From: Rhytidiadelphus loreus
Taxonomy: Eukaryota; Streptophyta; Bryopsida; Hypnales; Hylocomiaceae
Length of the DNA stretch: 64,000 bases
Reading direction: 5' to 3'
NCBI GenBank assembly: GCA_947034895.1
Contig: OX344764.1
Coordinates: 61,919,348 to 61,983,347, forward strand
The position numbers were made by a program, and so were the translations under genes. Below the pieces are notes generated by a model. That model was not told where the DNA came from and did not search any database. It worked only from the letters and a program-made list of their open reading frames with translations. Positions 12,807-25,652 of the stretch are shown here, piece after piece. The first letter of the stretch is position 1. Each line of letters starts with the position of its first letter.

Positions 12807-13754
12807 TTAACCTCTAAATGATTTGAACTATATTTTCACCAAAAATGCTCCCAAACTACCATTTCTAAGATAAGTACCAAATTTTAGAAAAAAATCGTTT
12901 TTAGATATATGTAATTATAGGATCTTGTAGTATGCTGGTTTGAAAAGACATGGAAAAAATTCAGAAATTTTCCCCACGTAAATTACAAGATATTAGCGTT
13001 TGAAGTGACAAAAATCCTTATTTTGTCCTTGCAAAAAAATTAGGCAACTGCACTTCACAAGGTCACATTTGTATGAAAAAATGTCCAAAATGGTGGTTAC
13101 TCTTTGGATTCATTCTTCAAAGCAAGTTGTCTACATGCTTGAAAATTTTGGATCATTTGGAATTGTACAACATATAGGAAAAAAAATAATAAGTAGAAAG
13201 AGGTAGAGAATGATTCAAAATACTAAATAGTTATCAATTTATTTACAAATTGAAAAATGAAAATCCAATGGTTGTACTGTTGTAATAAAAAATCTACACC
13301 TTATTTTTTTTATTTTTTTCCAAAATATTTAAAATTGAGTTAAATAAAGGACTTCAAAGTTTGTTTTAGAATAGAGATTCTATAACTACCTTCAAACTAC
13401 CTCAAATTAAAACTCCTCATAACTTTCATCTCATTAATAAAATGAAATAATTCAAAGCTTTCCACATATATATAAATCTAGAGAACCAATTTCAAATTTT
13501 GATTTCTTAAGAAAATTATTTTTTTTAAAGTTTTTTTAATTGCCCAGGTTATCCACCGAGCAATGAAAACTACTTATCATACAATAACTTTTAATCATAT
13601 AGTAAAAAATTATGAAAAATTTTGGGCGTTAAAGCTACTCCTCGGGCACATGTTGTGTGAAAATTTCAAAGAAAAAAAATAAAAACTCCATTCATAGTGA
13701 ACTGTCCAAATTACTATGTAGCCAATAAACACAATTTGGGCATTTATGGGTTAA
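12807..13754. mobile_element. TTAA-flanked, piggyBac-like non-autonomous element (copy 1)
   Basis: The left end reads TTAACCTCTAAATGATTTG and the right end, reverse-complemented, TTAACCCATAAATGCCC, so both ends are TTAA followed by CC(Y/C)NTAAATG. The TTAA at 13751-13754 is shared with the next element. The interior resembles, in inverted orientation, the copy at 36265-37142 (for example the stretch around 13268-13300 against 36600-36660, and 13545-13665 against 36345-36465). No transposase. Boundaries were read by eye. Confidence 0.5.
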
Positions 13755-14929
13755 CCCTTTAGTGACCGTGGTTGATTTGGGGTCTGGGCGTAGTTTTTCA
13801 AGAAAATGAATTTTGTGGCCATTTTAAAGATGTAGTTTTAGATCAAACCGTACAAGGTGTTTCCATAAGGGAGATTCTTCAACCTAACAAAAAATCAAAC
13901 TCATCCAACAATACAAATTGCTATAAATAAAGTAGGAGGTCCATAAATCAACCTTTTCAAGGCTAAAATTGAATTTTGGAGAGTGAAACATCTTTAAATT
14001 TTTTTAGTAAATTTTCCTCAAAAGACAAGTAGAACAGGCATGTAACCCAAGTCGTTTCATATTTTTTCAAGCTTTATGAAATTAGTTACAAATTTTTGAA
14101 GTTCACAAAAAATAGTCATCTGTGGTCATCAAAACAAATATCTTTCTAAAATGTGCAGATTTGGTACATTGAAGAAAGTGAAATGTACCTCTAAATCATG
14201 TTTGCTTCTAGAGCCTTGTTGGAGTTTGAGTTGCTTTCCTTAATTCTCAAAAATCAATGACTTGAATGACCCTTTAGAATTTGCGCTACATAAATACCGA
14301 TGCATAAGTTTACTTTGGGCATTCATGAGATTACAAAGCAACAATTATGCCTTGTCAAGACATCAAGTTACAAAAAAATCTCACAATTTCATTAGGAGAG
14401 AAATGAGGCCTGTGAGACCTTCCGACAATGGTTCCCCATGCTGCAAACTATAGCCAAACAGTTTGATTAATTAATTATTAAATAAATAAATAAATAAAGA
14501 TTTTTAATTTTTTTTTTTTAATTTTTTTTTTTTTTAATAAAAATATTTTTAAATTAATTCATTAATGGAGTCTGACTTGGCAGTCTTTAAGCCAGGTCAG
14601 ACTGTTGATTCTGCGACGTTCCCACAGTCCAGGAACGTTGGAGAACTCGGGGTCTCCCAATGGCCTGAAAACTCTTCTAATGGGTTGATATTATTTTGTA
14701 TTTTTGTTGAATACTTCCCATTTGAAGGTCCAGGCCATTTGAGTTCGCAACCTCATAGCTAATTCATCAATGCTCCAATTCTCTTGAAATTGGTTTTGTT
14801 TGAAGCGCACAAAGACATTCTAATAGCGTTCCTCTTTGAGATTTTTGTGATCAAATGTATTTTGAACAATATTAGACCAAGAGTCCAAAAATCAACCAAA
14901 AAGTGGTCGACCGATCACTAAAGGGTTAA
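13751..14929. mobile_element. TTAA-flanked, piggyBac-like non-autonomous element (copy 2)
   Basis: The ends are perfect 15-bp inverted repeats including the target site: TTAACCCTTTAGTGA at 13751-13765 and TCACTAAAGGGTTAA at 14915-14929. Similarity continues imperfectly inward (GGTTGATTT in both). TTAA target plus a terminus starting CCCTTT is the piggyBac signature. No transposase frame is present. A foldback element of another family (14390-14682) is nested in it. Confidence 0.6.
14390..14682. mobile_element. CATTAG-ended foldback element (copy A), nested
   Basis: Ends CATTAGGAGAGAAATGAGGCC and, reversed, CATTAGAAGAGTTTTCAGGCC. Ends are relatively GC-rich; the middle (about 14460-14560) is almost pure A/T with TAAA and poly-T runs. 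Same layout as the copies at 26389, 34542, 58002 and 58725. No clear target duplication. Confidence 0.55.
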
Positions 14930-16439
14930 GCAAAAGTCCAATTCAAAGAACTAAAATACACATAGTTCACATTAATTAGGAGAATTAAAATAATTGATTC
15001 AACTTCTGGATCAAAAGGGGCTTTGATAAAAAAAAGTTCATAAATTATATAACAAAAAAATTCAAAAAAATTCATTTGGATTTCAAATCTACTTGAACAA
15101 ATTTAATTCAATTTATTGATATTGGATTTAAAGTCAATTTAATTTGAAATTCAAAATTCAATGATGAATCTAATCACATATATATATAATCTAAGATTGA
15201 AATCAAAAAACTTAAATTGATTCAACAAATCTCAAGATTATCCTCTATGTACGTTGTATTGTAAAACCTTAAAAAACACTATGATCCAATCACATTTAGG
15301 GATTGAAAGAGGTTCCAAAGTATCTTATACTTGACAAGTGACTAAAAAGATATTGAATTATTGATAGAGCATATTCTTTCTTATTTAGTGTGATCTTTTC
15401 AAAAGAAAAAGGGAAAATTAGTCATTTTCCTAAACATTTGCTTAACATGATTTTGAACATTTATTATGAATATTTTCAATTAATCAATATTTTAAAACAT
15501 TGAAATAATTCTCCAAAATTGGAGTTTTTGATTTTTAATGTGAACATTTGTTTTCTTTCCCTCCTTCTTTGGAAAAATCAAGAGCCATTGATCTCTCTCA
15601 AGAAAAGATTTCTTCCCTTCTCTAATGGCGTTGATCTTCAAAAAACATCCACCATTGATTGAAAATGATCTTGGTTGTCTAGCTATCGGATACATATACA
15701 AATTGAAGATATGGATATGGAATACATGACATGTATACAAACTTCAGATATGTATACAAAATACAAGATATAGATACGGAGATGTACAAATGAAATAACC
15801 CATATTGAATGGTGGCAAAATTGCCTACCAAAAATAGAGGGGGTTCACTAAGTGAGAGACCAGGTGACCGGGTGCATTAGGAAAAGTTTGAGGCTTGAAA
15901 GAGGCCATTTTTGGCAGCCCCGCAGTGCAAGTACAAAAAATAAATAAATAAATTTAATATTAAAAAAATATGTATTAAAAAAAGTTGTTAGTTTGACTTG
16001 GCACCAGTAGTGCCACGTCAGATCCGAAAAACAAAAAAGAAGAATCCCCTAATTGCAGGGGGGAACTCGAAGCCCTTTGTACGTCGTAGATTTTTTGTAA
16101 TGGATGGATTATAAGGTGACAATTTGTACTCCTTTGAAAAAATTTGGACCTCGTTTTGAAAATCCACAACATTTTGGTTGGAAATTGATTGAGATTGTGA
16201 CAACCGTGATTTAATAGGAAAATTTGAGAAGTAATTCTTAAAACTTTCATGAGTAAACTGAATTGAAATTGATATTGATGGTTGTGGACACCCAAAATAG
16301 ATTGAGTGCCGAGTCATTCATTTCCTTGAGTTGGTTATCTCATCTCACATATTCTATCTTCTCATGGACAAATTTTTAGGGTTATGGATGATAGTATGCC
16401 TTAGTAGATGATATTGTGTAATAGAATAATCATGAAAGG
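14930..16439. other. AT-rich intergenic sequence
   Basis: No gene seen. A probable decayed member of the CATTAG foldback family lies at about 15875-16055 (left end CATTAGGAAAAGTTTGAGGC, AT-rich core, right end CCCCTAATTG). Confidence 0.35.
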
Positions 16440-17400
16440 ATCATGGTCATTTTTTTGTCAAAAAACACTCAAAATTGCCATTTTTATTGCATATAGTAAA
16501 AATCTTTGGAAATTGTATTTTTTTTGCATATCTAACCATGGGGTCTTGTACTAACTTAGATTAGTGTAAGAATGTGTGGAAGAAATTTTAGAATTTTTGA
16601 TCATATAGATTGCAAGATATTTACATTTAAAGTGAAGAAAACAAGTTTTTTTACACCTTGCTTCACAAGATTATTAGACCTAGACTTTGAATCTTCTTAA
16701 CTTGAATTTTTGTACTCTATAACTTTTTATTTTTTATTTTTGCACTATAGAATTTTTGTTTTTTACTAAAAAAATTATGTTGAAGAATGAAGTTGAAAAT
16801 CTGTGAAAAGAATTCAAACTAACAAACTTGATTTTCATTCTTTAGAGAAGTGTTAAATAGAAGTAGGTACAAGATAAAAGGAAAAACTAAATTGTTAATA
16901 GTTTTCTAAGATGGAATTAAAACACATTGATCTCAACTTTGAAATTGTTCTAGCAAACAAATTGAACCTTGTGAAACTTTTTTTGTTTTGAAAATTGTTA
17001 AAATTGAGCTCAAAACAAAATCCAATACATTATTTTCTCAAGGAGATGCAATGGTTGCCTCCAAAACAAGAAGCTCCATAACTTTCAAATCATTAATCCA
17101 AATGGAATGAATCAAAGCTTTTCTTGTAGACAAATATATAATCTATAAGAAATTAGTTTCTTTTTTAATTATTTCAAATTTTTGTCGTTTTTGGAGAATC
17201 TACACTTGATAAAATTCACTTTGTTAGTTGTACAAAATTCAAAAAATATCACTTTCATGACTCAAATTCACATCAAGAGTATAGAGCAAGAAGTGGCCAA
17301 AATGCACTACAAGAGTGATCCATGGATTAAACATCTTTTTCTTTTGAAAAATCAATAATACAATAGTGAGGAAGTATTCAATAATATTGACTTAAAATGC
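16440..17400. repeat. Decayed copy of the copy-1 TTAA element
   Basis: Interior blocks match 12835-13500 in the same order (for instance GCATATNTAANNATNGGGTCTTGTA near 16525 against 12905, and the CTCCATAACTTTCA stretch near 17070 against 13410), but I cannot find intact ends. Approximate borders. Confidence 0.35.
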
Positions 17401-17483
17401 CCTCACACACCATTCTCCCTCCCAAAAATTGAATGAAAAAATGTTTTTTTCCATCCTATAGTCCTTGAAATCATCCAAAGAAC

Positions 17484-18129
17484 TTAACCCCTAAATGCCC
17501 AAGGCATGTTTTCAGCTTCCTGAAAACTGCTCTAAATTGAACAAAATGCCAACATTTTGATAAGATGTTTCAATTTTTCTGAAATTGTAACCGTACACAT
17601 TCAAAGTAGACTTGTTAGAGATTGCATAGGAAAAGAAAGCACAACAATATCACTTATGAAGTCAAAGATTATAACGTTTGATTATGAGGGTGCTAAAATT
17701 GCAAAAAGGAATTGAAGTCTTTTTTGCAAGTCACATCTAAAAAGTTGATGACCAAAAAAATATGAGGTTAACAGGCCTAACTTGAAGAACCCAAATCGAT
17801 TTACGACTTCTCAAAATTCACTCTACAACTTTTTTAAATGAATTTAGAATGTGATTTTTTCTCCAAGATCTAGTGTATTCGAGGCTCATTTCCAAGAGCT
17901 CTTAACACTATGGAAAGTCAAGATTGCATAGGGTACCCATGAACAAAATCTCTTATAGAAAAATCATTGTCATTTATTTTCAAGATTGGACTTTTGGAGG
18001 CAAAACTAGACTTCAAGAAGAACATTTAAAAAATATAAACTACTAAAAATAGCAAATTGGCTAGGATTTATTTAACTTCAAAGTTTTGCAAACACCATAA
18101 TTTGGTGCCTCGGGGCATTTAGGGGTTAA
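17484..18129. mobile_element. TTAA-flanked, piggyBac-like non-autonomous element (copy 3)
   Basis: Left end TTAACCCCTAAATGCCCAAG; the right end, reversed, reads TTAACCCCTAAATGCCCCGA. The 646-bp element is nearly the same, in inverted orientation, as the one at 29108-29745 (by eye well over 90 percent over long stretches). No coding capacity. It ends about 365 bp before the USP39/SAD1 start codon, so it borders that gene's promoter. Confidence 0.65.
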
Positions 18130-18255
18130 ACCTTAAGGTATATGAAGTTGACTACGGTAGAAATTTGAGCAGCCTTCTTGAGTACCAACAAGCACGAGAG
18201 TCCCCTTCAGCTTAGAAGACATTTTCCCGGTGACTGCAGAAGACCTGTGATTTTC

Positions 18256-18264
18256 TTAGGGTTT
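18256..18264 (+). promoter_or_regulatory. Telo-box in the USP39 5' leader/promoter
   Basis: TTAGGGTTT (AAACCCTAA on the other strand), the plant telo-box found near the start of many genes for translation and RNA processing. It fits the splicing role of the downstream gene; activity is inferred only. Confidence 0.4.
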
Positions 18265-18342
18265 GGCGCTCTCACTCTCTACTGTAGAAGTGCAACTCGT
18301 GTTTCTCTACTGTTGTCCGGACAAGGCTCATCTCTACTTTTT

Positions 18343-18351
18343 TTAGGGTTT
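18343..18351 (+). promoter_or_regulatory. Second telo-box in the USP39 5' leader/promoter
   Basis: A second TTAGGGTTT 87 bp after the first and 142 bp before the start codon. A repeated telo-box close to the start is typical of plant housekeeping promoters or leaders. Confidence 0.4.
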
Positions 18352-18493
18352 TGCGTTGATATCCTCGCACTCTTTAAGAAAAATGCGAGCTCCTTTGCCG
18401 TGATTCTGTTGCTTTCTGTGGTCACGGGACAGGCTCTTTTGTTTTCGAGACTCTTATCAGGGGCTCATTCTCCTCCTCTTCCTCTATTTCTCA

Positions 18494-21400
18494 ATGAAGC
18501 GCGATAGGGAGGATGATAACAATGGCCTAGTGGAAGCCGTAGCTATGCCAGATCGGGAACCTGAGGAGGATCTACAGAACGCCGAATTGAACGGCATTCG
18601 GAAGAAGTTTAAGATTCCTGCTTCTCCCAGGGATGGCGTGCTGTCCAATCTCGGTGCATACGGAGAGGAAGAAGAGGAAGAAGACGAGGAGGTGAAAGAG
18701 AAAGAGAAGGTTTATGAGTACGAAAGCGATGAGGAGGCGGAACGCAGAAGTGCGGGCCTGCGGCGCGACACTGAAGTGCGCAAAGATTGTCCCTACTTGG
18801 ATACTGTGAATAGACAGGTATGCTGTTGCGTTCGTGGTTTTTTTGACTTAGAAGGGTTTGAAATCGCCAAGGTTTTTTTTTAATTTATTGATGATACTCT
18901 AGTAATTAAATGTCGGACTGTTGAGTGCCCTGCTCTCGGTCTGGGCGGCTGTATGTGGAGCAGAGTTACGGGAAAACGAAATGTTTCGATTCGTTCAATG
19001 TTTTATTGCGTTTCCGATTGCCTTGGATTGCTTATTTTAAATTCTGTTTGTGAAGACTCTGTTCTTCAGCCGTAAGTACACATTCAAATATTTGAAAACG
19101 TTAATAATTCTCAAATTATTACTGACCTAGAAATTGGAAAAATGGAATATAACGGTTTCCAGTAACCCTGCTGTGAATTTGGTGCTGTAACTTACTTAAC
19201 ATTGTTGTCTACAGGTGCTGGATTTCGACTTTGAGAAATTTTGCTCGGTCTCACTTTCGAATTTGAATGTGTACGCATGCCTTGTTTGTGGGAAATATTT
19301 TCAAGGGCGGGGTCGAAAGTCTTTTGCTTACACTCACAGTCTTGAAGCTGGGCATCATGTTTTCATCAATCTGCACACGGAGAAGGTCTACTGTCTTCCA
19401 GATGGCTATGAAGTGAACGACCCTTCGCTAGACGATATTCGATACGTCTTGAACCCACGGTATGCTCTAACTGTTCTTCTCCATTAAGTTGTTGAAGTAT
19501 TCCATTAGGTTAAACCCTGGCTTTTGTGGGGATCAGAAAATCACTGTAGAGAGCACAACAGTGGGAAAGTGTCACTCATGGTTTTAGGGTTTAGGAAGAA
19601 CACTCCAGGCATGTCACCAATTGAAAGCAGCTGCATGGTCACGGAGGTACCCGGGATTTATATCTCTAGAAATTTTACCTATTGATATAAATTGTTGAGT
19701 AAAGCTGTTGATGTCATCTTTTCAATATGTTTTTCTTTTGTATGTAGCTGCATTCCTTCTAATTGTAACTTGCAAAGCACAATCTTATTGTGTGCTGTTC
19801 ATACTTTTTGGAATTGCAGGTTTAATAGAGCACAAACAGAGCAGTTGGACAAAATCAAACAATGGTCAAGAGCGCTGGACGGTTCAGACTATCTTCCAGG
19901 AATGGTTAGTAAACTTCTCTTGTTTTATTTTCTAGCGTTACATGGTAATTTTGAAGTTTTTCTGGCTACTTCGGCAAATGATATACGTGCTTTTGCTTGT
20001 CTGGAACATGCTGTCCACGTAACTCGTTTTAGTGCTTTTCCAGGTGGGTATAAACAACATCAAGGAAAACGATTTTGTGAATGTTACTATTCAATCACTC
20101 ATGCGAGTCACCCCATTGAGGAACTTCTTCCTGCTTCCCGAGAATTATAAGACATGCAAATCTCCTCTGGTGCAGCGCTTTGGTGAATTGACAAAAAAGA
20201 TTTGGCATGTGAGGAATTTCAAGGGTCAGGTACGAATATAATTTACTGTTGGATGCATTCAAAGGGCGCAGTTGATCGAGCCCAGATCCTTCTTTTTCAG
20301 AGCGGTGTTTCTTAGACTTTATGTAATGTAGGATTATCCAATATTTGCGTCTGCAGACTGAGATTTGGGAGAGAGTTCATTATGCAAAATTGTAAAATAG
20401 TTAGCAAGCCATTGTGTACAGCCTTACTGTTGACAATCTTTGCTCGTGTTTATAGACTTACACAAATATGTAACTGTGGACATCCACTTATGGGCACCAA
20501 TTGGTATTGGCAGGTCAGTCCTCATGAATTTTTGCAAGCAGTGATGGTAGCGAGTAAGAAGAGATTTCGAATTGGTGTGCAATCCGATCCCGTGGAGTTT
20601 ATGTCATGGCTCTTGAACACTCTTCATACGGATCTTGGGGGTACAAAGAAACGCAACAGCAGTATTATCTACAAGTGCTTTCGGGTCAGAATTCTGATTT
20701 GTAACCTTCAATGCAGAGACTATTGGTGCTAACTAGATCCCAACTTCGTTCTTCAACGTCCTATTCTTTCTGTATTGCAAAACTGATGTCTGTGGCTTAA
20801 TTGAGTTCATACAGTTAGCAGCTCCATCTGTTCACATTGCCGACGCCTAACATGTTGTTACTGATATGTAGGGGGAGTTGGAGGTGACGAAGGAAACTCA
20901 GAAGAAGACCTTCTCCGAAAAGCGTGAGGGTGATGGGCAGTCTGGAGCAAATGACGAAGACAAAGTGGTCTCCAAAACTTTGGAAAGAGAAGTTAGCGGA
21001 ATGCCTTTCCTGATGCTGGGCCTTGATTTACCCCCTCCTCCACTTTTCAAGGACGTCATGGAAAAGAACATTATACCTCAGGTGTGTTTCAATCATGTTT
21101 AAGTTGAAAACTAAGGAATACTTCTTGACCAAGTTTGCATATTCGTCAAGTGACGGATCTTTGAGTTGCTGTACTTTAAGGATGCCAAGCAAAACATGGC
21201 AAATACCATTTCTACTACTTGGAATGTATCGGAGAACCTTGTTCATGCTGTTGATATTCCTGGGTAACTTCGAATATCATAAGACTCTATGTAAGACTCA
21301 TATCATGAACTCTCTCAATTTGTGCAGATTCCTCTTTTCAACATACTGAAGAAGTTTGATGGAGAAATGGTAACAGAAGTCGTGAGGCCCCAACTTGCTC

Positions 21401-22505
21401 GGATGCGGTATCGAATCACACAGTTGCCCCAGTACATAATTCTTCACATGCGGCGCTTTACAAAGAACAATTTTTTTATGGAAAAGAATCCCACTTTAGG
21501 TGAGTAAGCCTTGTTCTCTTTATGGTTATGCTTCCATGTGTTCATCAGAAGAATGAGTCGAGGTTAATTGTAGAAACAGGCATCTCTACTCTGGTTTTAT
21601 TCTTCTCTAATATTGCTTCAAATCGTAGGTGCTCGGATCTTATGACCTCTTACCCTTTCAGAGTTATGTTTTTCATCCAATCTTTTGATGTTATCCTACC
21701 TTGCTGTGTGACAGTGAATTTCCCCGTAAAGAATTTGGAGCTTAAGGATTACATACCGTTGCCAAAATCAAAAGATGGTGATAAGCAACGGACCAAATAC
21801 GACTTGATTGCTAACCTTGTCCACGATGGAAAACCAGGCGAAGGTTCCTACAGAGTATTTGTACAGCGAAAGTCAGACGAGATGTGGTAAGTCCTCTTAC
21901 TTTTCTTCTGGTGTTTTTGGATTTCTTTGCCCGACCCTTATGAACCAGAAATTTGTCTTTATCTCTCCAACTTTAGACGTTCTGATCGCGTCCTGCATGG
22001 GTACATTCACACCAAGGGGGCATATCCTATCCCTAAGAGGGATAAACTAACCCCTTCACAATCGAGAATTGAGATTGGAAGGGAATATTGTGAGGTTACT
22101 TTGTCCCTCTCAAAGGGTAAGATATTTTCCCTTGGGGCGAATTGGGGTACCTTGTGAATCATCATTTGGCATTGGGTTTGTGGTTTGTAGATTCTACTGT
22201 TTTGCATCAGGAGTCAGGGCTTAATAGAGTCATCAGTGCAGAGGCTTTGTACTGAAGGGGAGTGACCTTGCATTGACACAAGCTACATTACTATACATTA
22301 CTATAAATGTGAGGAAGTTTGAGTAGGCCCTTATTCAAGAGCGAGCCAGTGCTACAGGGACAGAGCCTCACAGGGTTACCACCTGTTCTAATAACAAGAT
22401 GTGTTTTGCAGGTATGAGATGCAAGATCTTCACGTTAATGAGACTTTGCCCCAAATGGTGGCACTTTCGGAAACATACATGCAGATCTACGAGCAACAGC
22501 AATAA
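18494..22505 (+). CDS. USP39: U4/U6.U5 tri-snRNP protein USP39/SAD1 (9 exons, complete)
   Basis: Spliceosome assembly factor of the U4/U6.U5 tri-snRNP, a catalytically dead member of the ubiquitin-protease fold. Exons: 18494-18817, 19215-19459, 19820-19904, 20044-20229, 20514-20684, 20872-21081, 21328-21499, 21715-21886, 22412-22505; phases agree and the sum is 1659 bp, 552 residues, the normal family size. Order: acidic Glu-rich N-terminus (residues 55-85); ZnF-UBP with YACLVCGKYFQGRG and SLEAGHHVFINL (exon 2); USP core beginning VGINNIKENDF (219-229), where the catalytic cysteine position is Asp228; SDPVEFMSWLLNTLH; RRFTKNNFFMEKNPT; and HDGKPGEGSYRVFV, where the catalytic histidine of the GHY box is Ser. 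Both losses are known for this family, so they do not indicate a pseudogene. A frequent inverted TTAA element lies just upstream and two telo-boxes in the leader. Confidence 0.95.
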
Positions 22506-22923
22506 CCATATTGTATCGATTAATTTGAATAGGCACGGTCCATGGTATACGCTAGATCGTTGACGCTGATTGTATGCATCTTTGTCATGCATTAACGGGG
22601 TCTCGACCGTAGTCAGTACAAGTTCTTTCTTTTACCATAGTGGTCCTGGTTCTGATCTTTGGCTAAGACGCACGTGGGTCGGTGTTATTCCAGAGTTTAT
22701 ACATATTGGTTGCCAACAGAACGCTTGAGTGTTCTTTGGGGGCTACTGGATTACTTTCACGGTAAATAGGATCAGGATCTGATCATCCCGCATCTGGGTA
22801 ACTCACAGTTTCTTGCCAAAAGCCTAGATATTGAACTTCCGTCTTGCTATTTGTGAACATCGCCGTTGGCCTTGCTTATCGCGGTAAACGTTCTGGGTCA
22901 GTGATTGTAAATTGCAATTCTGG
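22506..22923. other. USP39 3' flank
   Basis: Probable 3' untranslated region and flank of the gene ending at 22505; no other feature seen. Confidence 0.35.
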
Positions 22924-23348
22924 TAAGGTAGTATGCTCTAAAAGTGCCCCTCCTTCAAATTGCCCCTATTTTTAGTTGGAGAATGGAGATGCAGTGATCC
23001 TTAAATGGACCACTTTAGAATTGAATGAATTGAATTGAATGAATTGAGGTCAAATTTTTTTCCTATTGCAAGAGCCAATCTTTTTCTTTGATTTTTGCAC
23101 ATCTCTTTACAAGTTGCAAGTGGATGGATTTGGAGGGACCTACAGTCACAAATAGGTGCCTATGTTCCAAATCTTTGAAAATTTGTAAATAATTAAAAAA
23201 TGCTTGGAAAAATACAAAATCACTTGTGTTAGGTTTCATATGTATTTTTCTTTCTCTGAAAGCTGATTAGAAAATATTTTTGTCCATGCAAACCTATGAA
23301 AAAGGTGGACCAACCTTTAAATGGTCGTTTTTAGAGCATACTACCTTA
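22924..23348. mobile_element. TAAGGTAG-ended TIR element (copy 1)
   Basis: Perfect 20-bp inverted ends: TAAGGTAGTATGCTCTAAAA at 22924-22943 and its complement at 23329-23348. The outer TA may be a TA target duplication, as in Tc1/mariner-type miniature elements. A second copy with a shorter common end lies at 25653-25953. No coding capacity. Confidence 0.6.
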
Positions 23349-25652
23349 ATGAGAGCTGGCTTAAGTGGTGTTGTTTTTGTACTTAATTCTTCTTGCTCAA
23401 TGCATTGGATCCTTGTTCTGTCTTTCCCAAAAAAAATTGGAAAAAAAAGAAAATTGTAATGACTTTGGTCTTCTCTTTAACTTCAGTCTAAAGGTTTAAA
23501 GTCTTGGAATGAATTTTTAATAATTTCATGTAGGTTCCTATGGGTCAAATTCTACAATAATTTTTTCAAACTTTTTTTGGAGGTAAGAAATGTACTTGCT
23601 TTTGGGAATATAATTTTTATTTCAATCATTGCCCACGGGAAAAAGTTATGCCCTTCTTCATTTTGAGTATGAGTAGCCAAAATTGAAATTGAAATTAATA
23701 ATTAATTAAAAAAAATTCCTTATGGATTATATTCAAGTCTACTTAAAAAGCTTTGATTCATTCAATTTGGACATTAGAAAAAATCTGAGGTCCCAAGAAG
23801 GTTGCAAGTTCATCTCCCCATAGCAGTGATGAGCAAAAAATAATGCAATTGTAGAAAAAATGATGAAGAATGATGAAGCACTATTAGTGCCACGGCAGAG
23901 CCACGTTAGTGCTATCCCAGTGCCATGGCAGAGTGCACAGTTTAAATTTTTTTTAAATTCTTTAAAAAAAAAAGGTTAAAACCAAAAAAAAGTTTTTTTC
24001 TTTTTTGAATAAAAATAAATTAAAAATTAAAAAAATTTGTTATTGCACCATAGTGCTACCAAAAATTAATTGTTAATGGCCTTGTTGAAGGCTCAAAAGT
24101 TATGATGCATCTTGTTTTGTGGGTAATCAAAGTACCTTCCTAATATATTGGTGTCTTGTCCCCACTAGGCCCTTTGTAGGTGGCGGTTTTGTACCTTGCC
24201 CTTGCAATGAAAGTTTCTTTTCATTAGTGTCAAAAAAAAATATTGTATAGGATTACTTTTTTAGCTCAATTTTTACAATTTTGCAAAACAAAAAATCCCA
24301 TTGTATATAGACTACTTGCTACAACAATCTCACCATTAGGATTAACATATTTCAATTCCATTTTCAAACTATTTGTGATTTCATTTTTACTTCTACTTAA
24401 TAATTTTTTAAAGGGTGAAAATCAACTTCTTTTTTTCCCCTTAAATCCTCAACTCAATTCTCTATGATAAAGATTTAAACCTCAAAACTTTGTATCCCAA
24501 GAAATTTAAGTTACTACATGGTGAAAGTTTCTAAAATATTTTCTATATATCGTCATACAAGTCTTATGCAAAATCCTACAATTGAATATATACAAAAAAA
24601 TGTTTGTTTTGTTTGTTTCCATCGTTGATATCTCATTGCACTAGAAATTACAATTTTGGAGGGGTTTTTGATAAAATTTAGCTATAAACCTTTATGGGTT
24701 ACATAAATGATGCTCGAAAATATTCGGTGTAGGCATGTAGGTGTAATATGAGGCAAGCACCAATGTGCAATTGAATTCTTTCTTATCCTTCAGGTCCAGT
24801 TGGACCTATAATGTCTGCAAAACCGTGTTACTACCAGTAGGTGGATTGTATTGGTAAGTTTATCAAGAGTTTGTGGTGAAAGATACAAAGGCCAAACTGT
24901 TTCTGAAAAAAGACCCATGTTCTCTTTGAAAAATACAAAGGCCAAACACGGGTCTTTTTCAGAAACAAAGGGAGTAATGGTTTCCCTTACCTCTGGCGAA
25001 CTGAATTCATATCACATCCCATAAATTATTGCATTTGTACCCAATTGCATTAAAACTGGACTCAACACTCCCAAGGGCACAATCATGGACCTTACAAAGA
25101 AATTGATTGCCGATAAGGTCAAAATACCCATTACCGTTCTGCAGTCCAATTCTATCAAGTAGACCAGCCCAATTCCGTCACCAACTTTGGCCCCAATTCC
25201 GCCTAAAATCCCCTCCAATTCCCTTCCTTTTATGACAAAATCAGAGAATTCTATGACAGAATCAGGGATTTTTATGACAACAAGGGTTACGTGTCACTCC
25301 ATTAATAGAGAATATCTAGTACTTGATTAGGCGGTAATGGGTTGTTTATGGGACAATTTTGACCCCACTCTATAAATGGTTTTGTAATTTCAGGACTGAC
25401 CACTTCAAAAATTCACAGAAATTACAATTTTAATGGGAAAATTATAATTCCACTTGGGTTTGATCCGTGAAACAAAAACACACCTCTGAAAAATATGTGC
25501 CCTTCTTGAAATTAACCCCAAAATAGTCAGATTGCAAATCAGGGGGGTGATAGGTAGTTCTACCTTAGTTCACCTTACTCCACCCTTCATTTTCGCTGCA
25601 TCCATCAATCTGTAGATGGGCAGTCACAATTTGGAAATAGGACAAATCAGTG
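23349..25652. other. AT-rich intergenic sequence with small repeats
   Basis: No gene seen. A probable decayed CATTAG foldback element spans about 23772-24107 (left end CATTAGAAAAAATCTGAGG, AT-rich core; right end weak). A compact hairpin is listed separately. Short 20-bp direct repeats (ATGACAAAATCAGAGAATT-like) occur near 25230-25290. Confidence 0.35.
24888..24972. repeat. Imperfect hairpin with internal direct repeat
   Basis: GTTTCTGAAAAAAGACCC (about 24899-24916) is followed by its near-complement GGGTCTTTTTCAGAAAC (about 24950-24966). The word ATACAAAGGCCAAAC occurs twice, once in front of the first arm and once in the loop. Looks like a small foldback duplication. Confidence 0.5.

Noticed and set aside
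20044..20229. Loss of catalytic Cys and His in the USP domain as a sign of a pseudogene
   Set aside because: These losses are characteristic of the USP39/SAD1 family, and all exons, phases and splice sites are intact.
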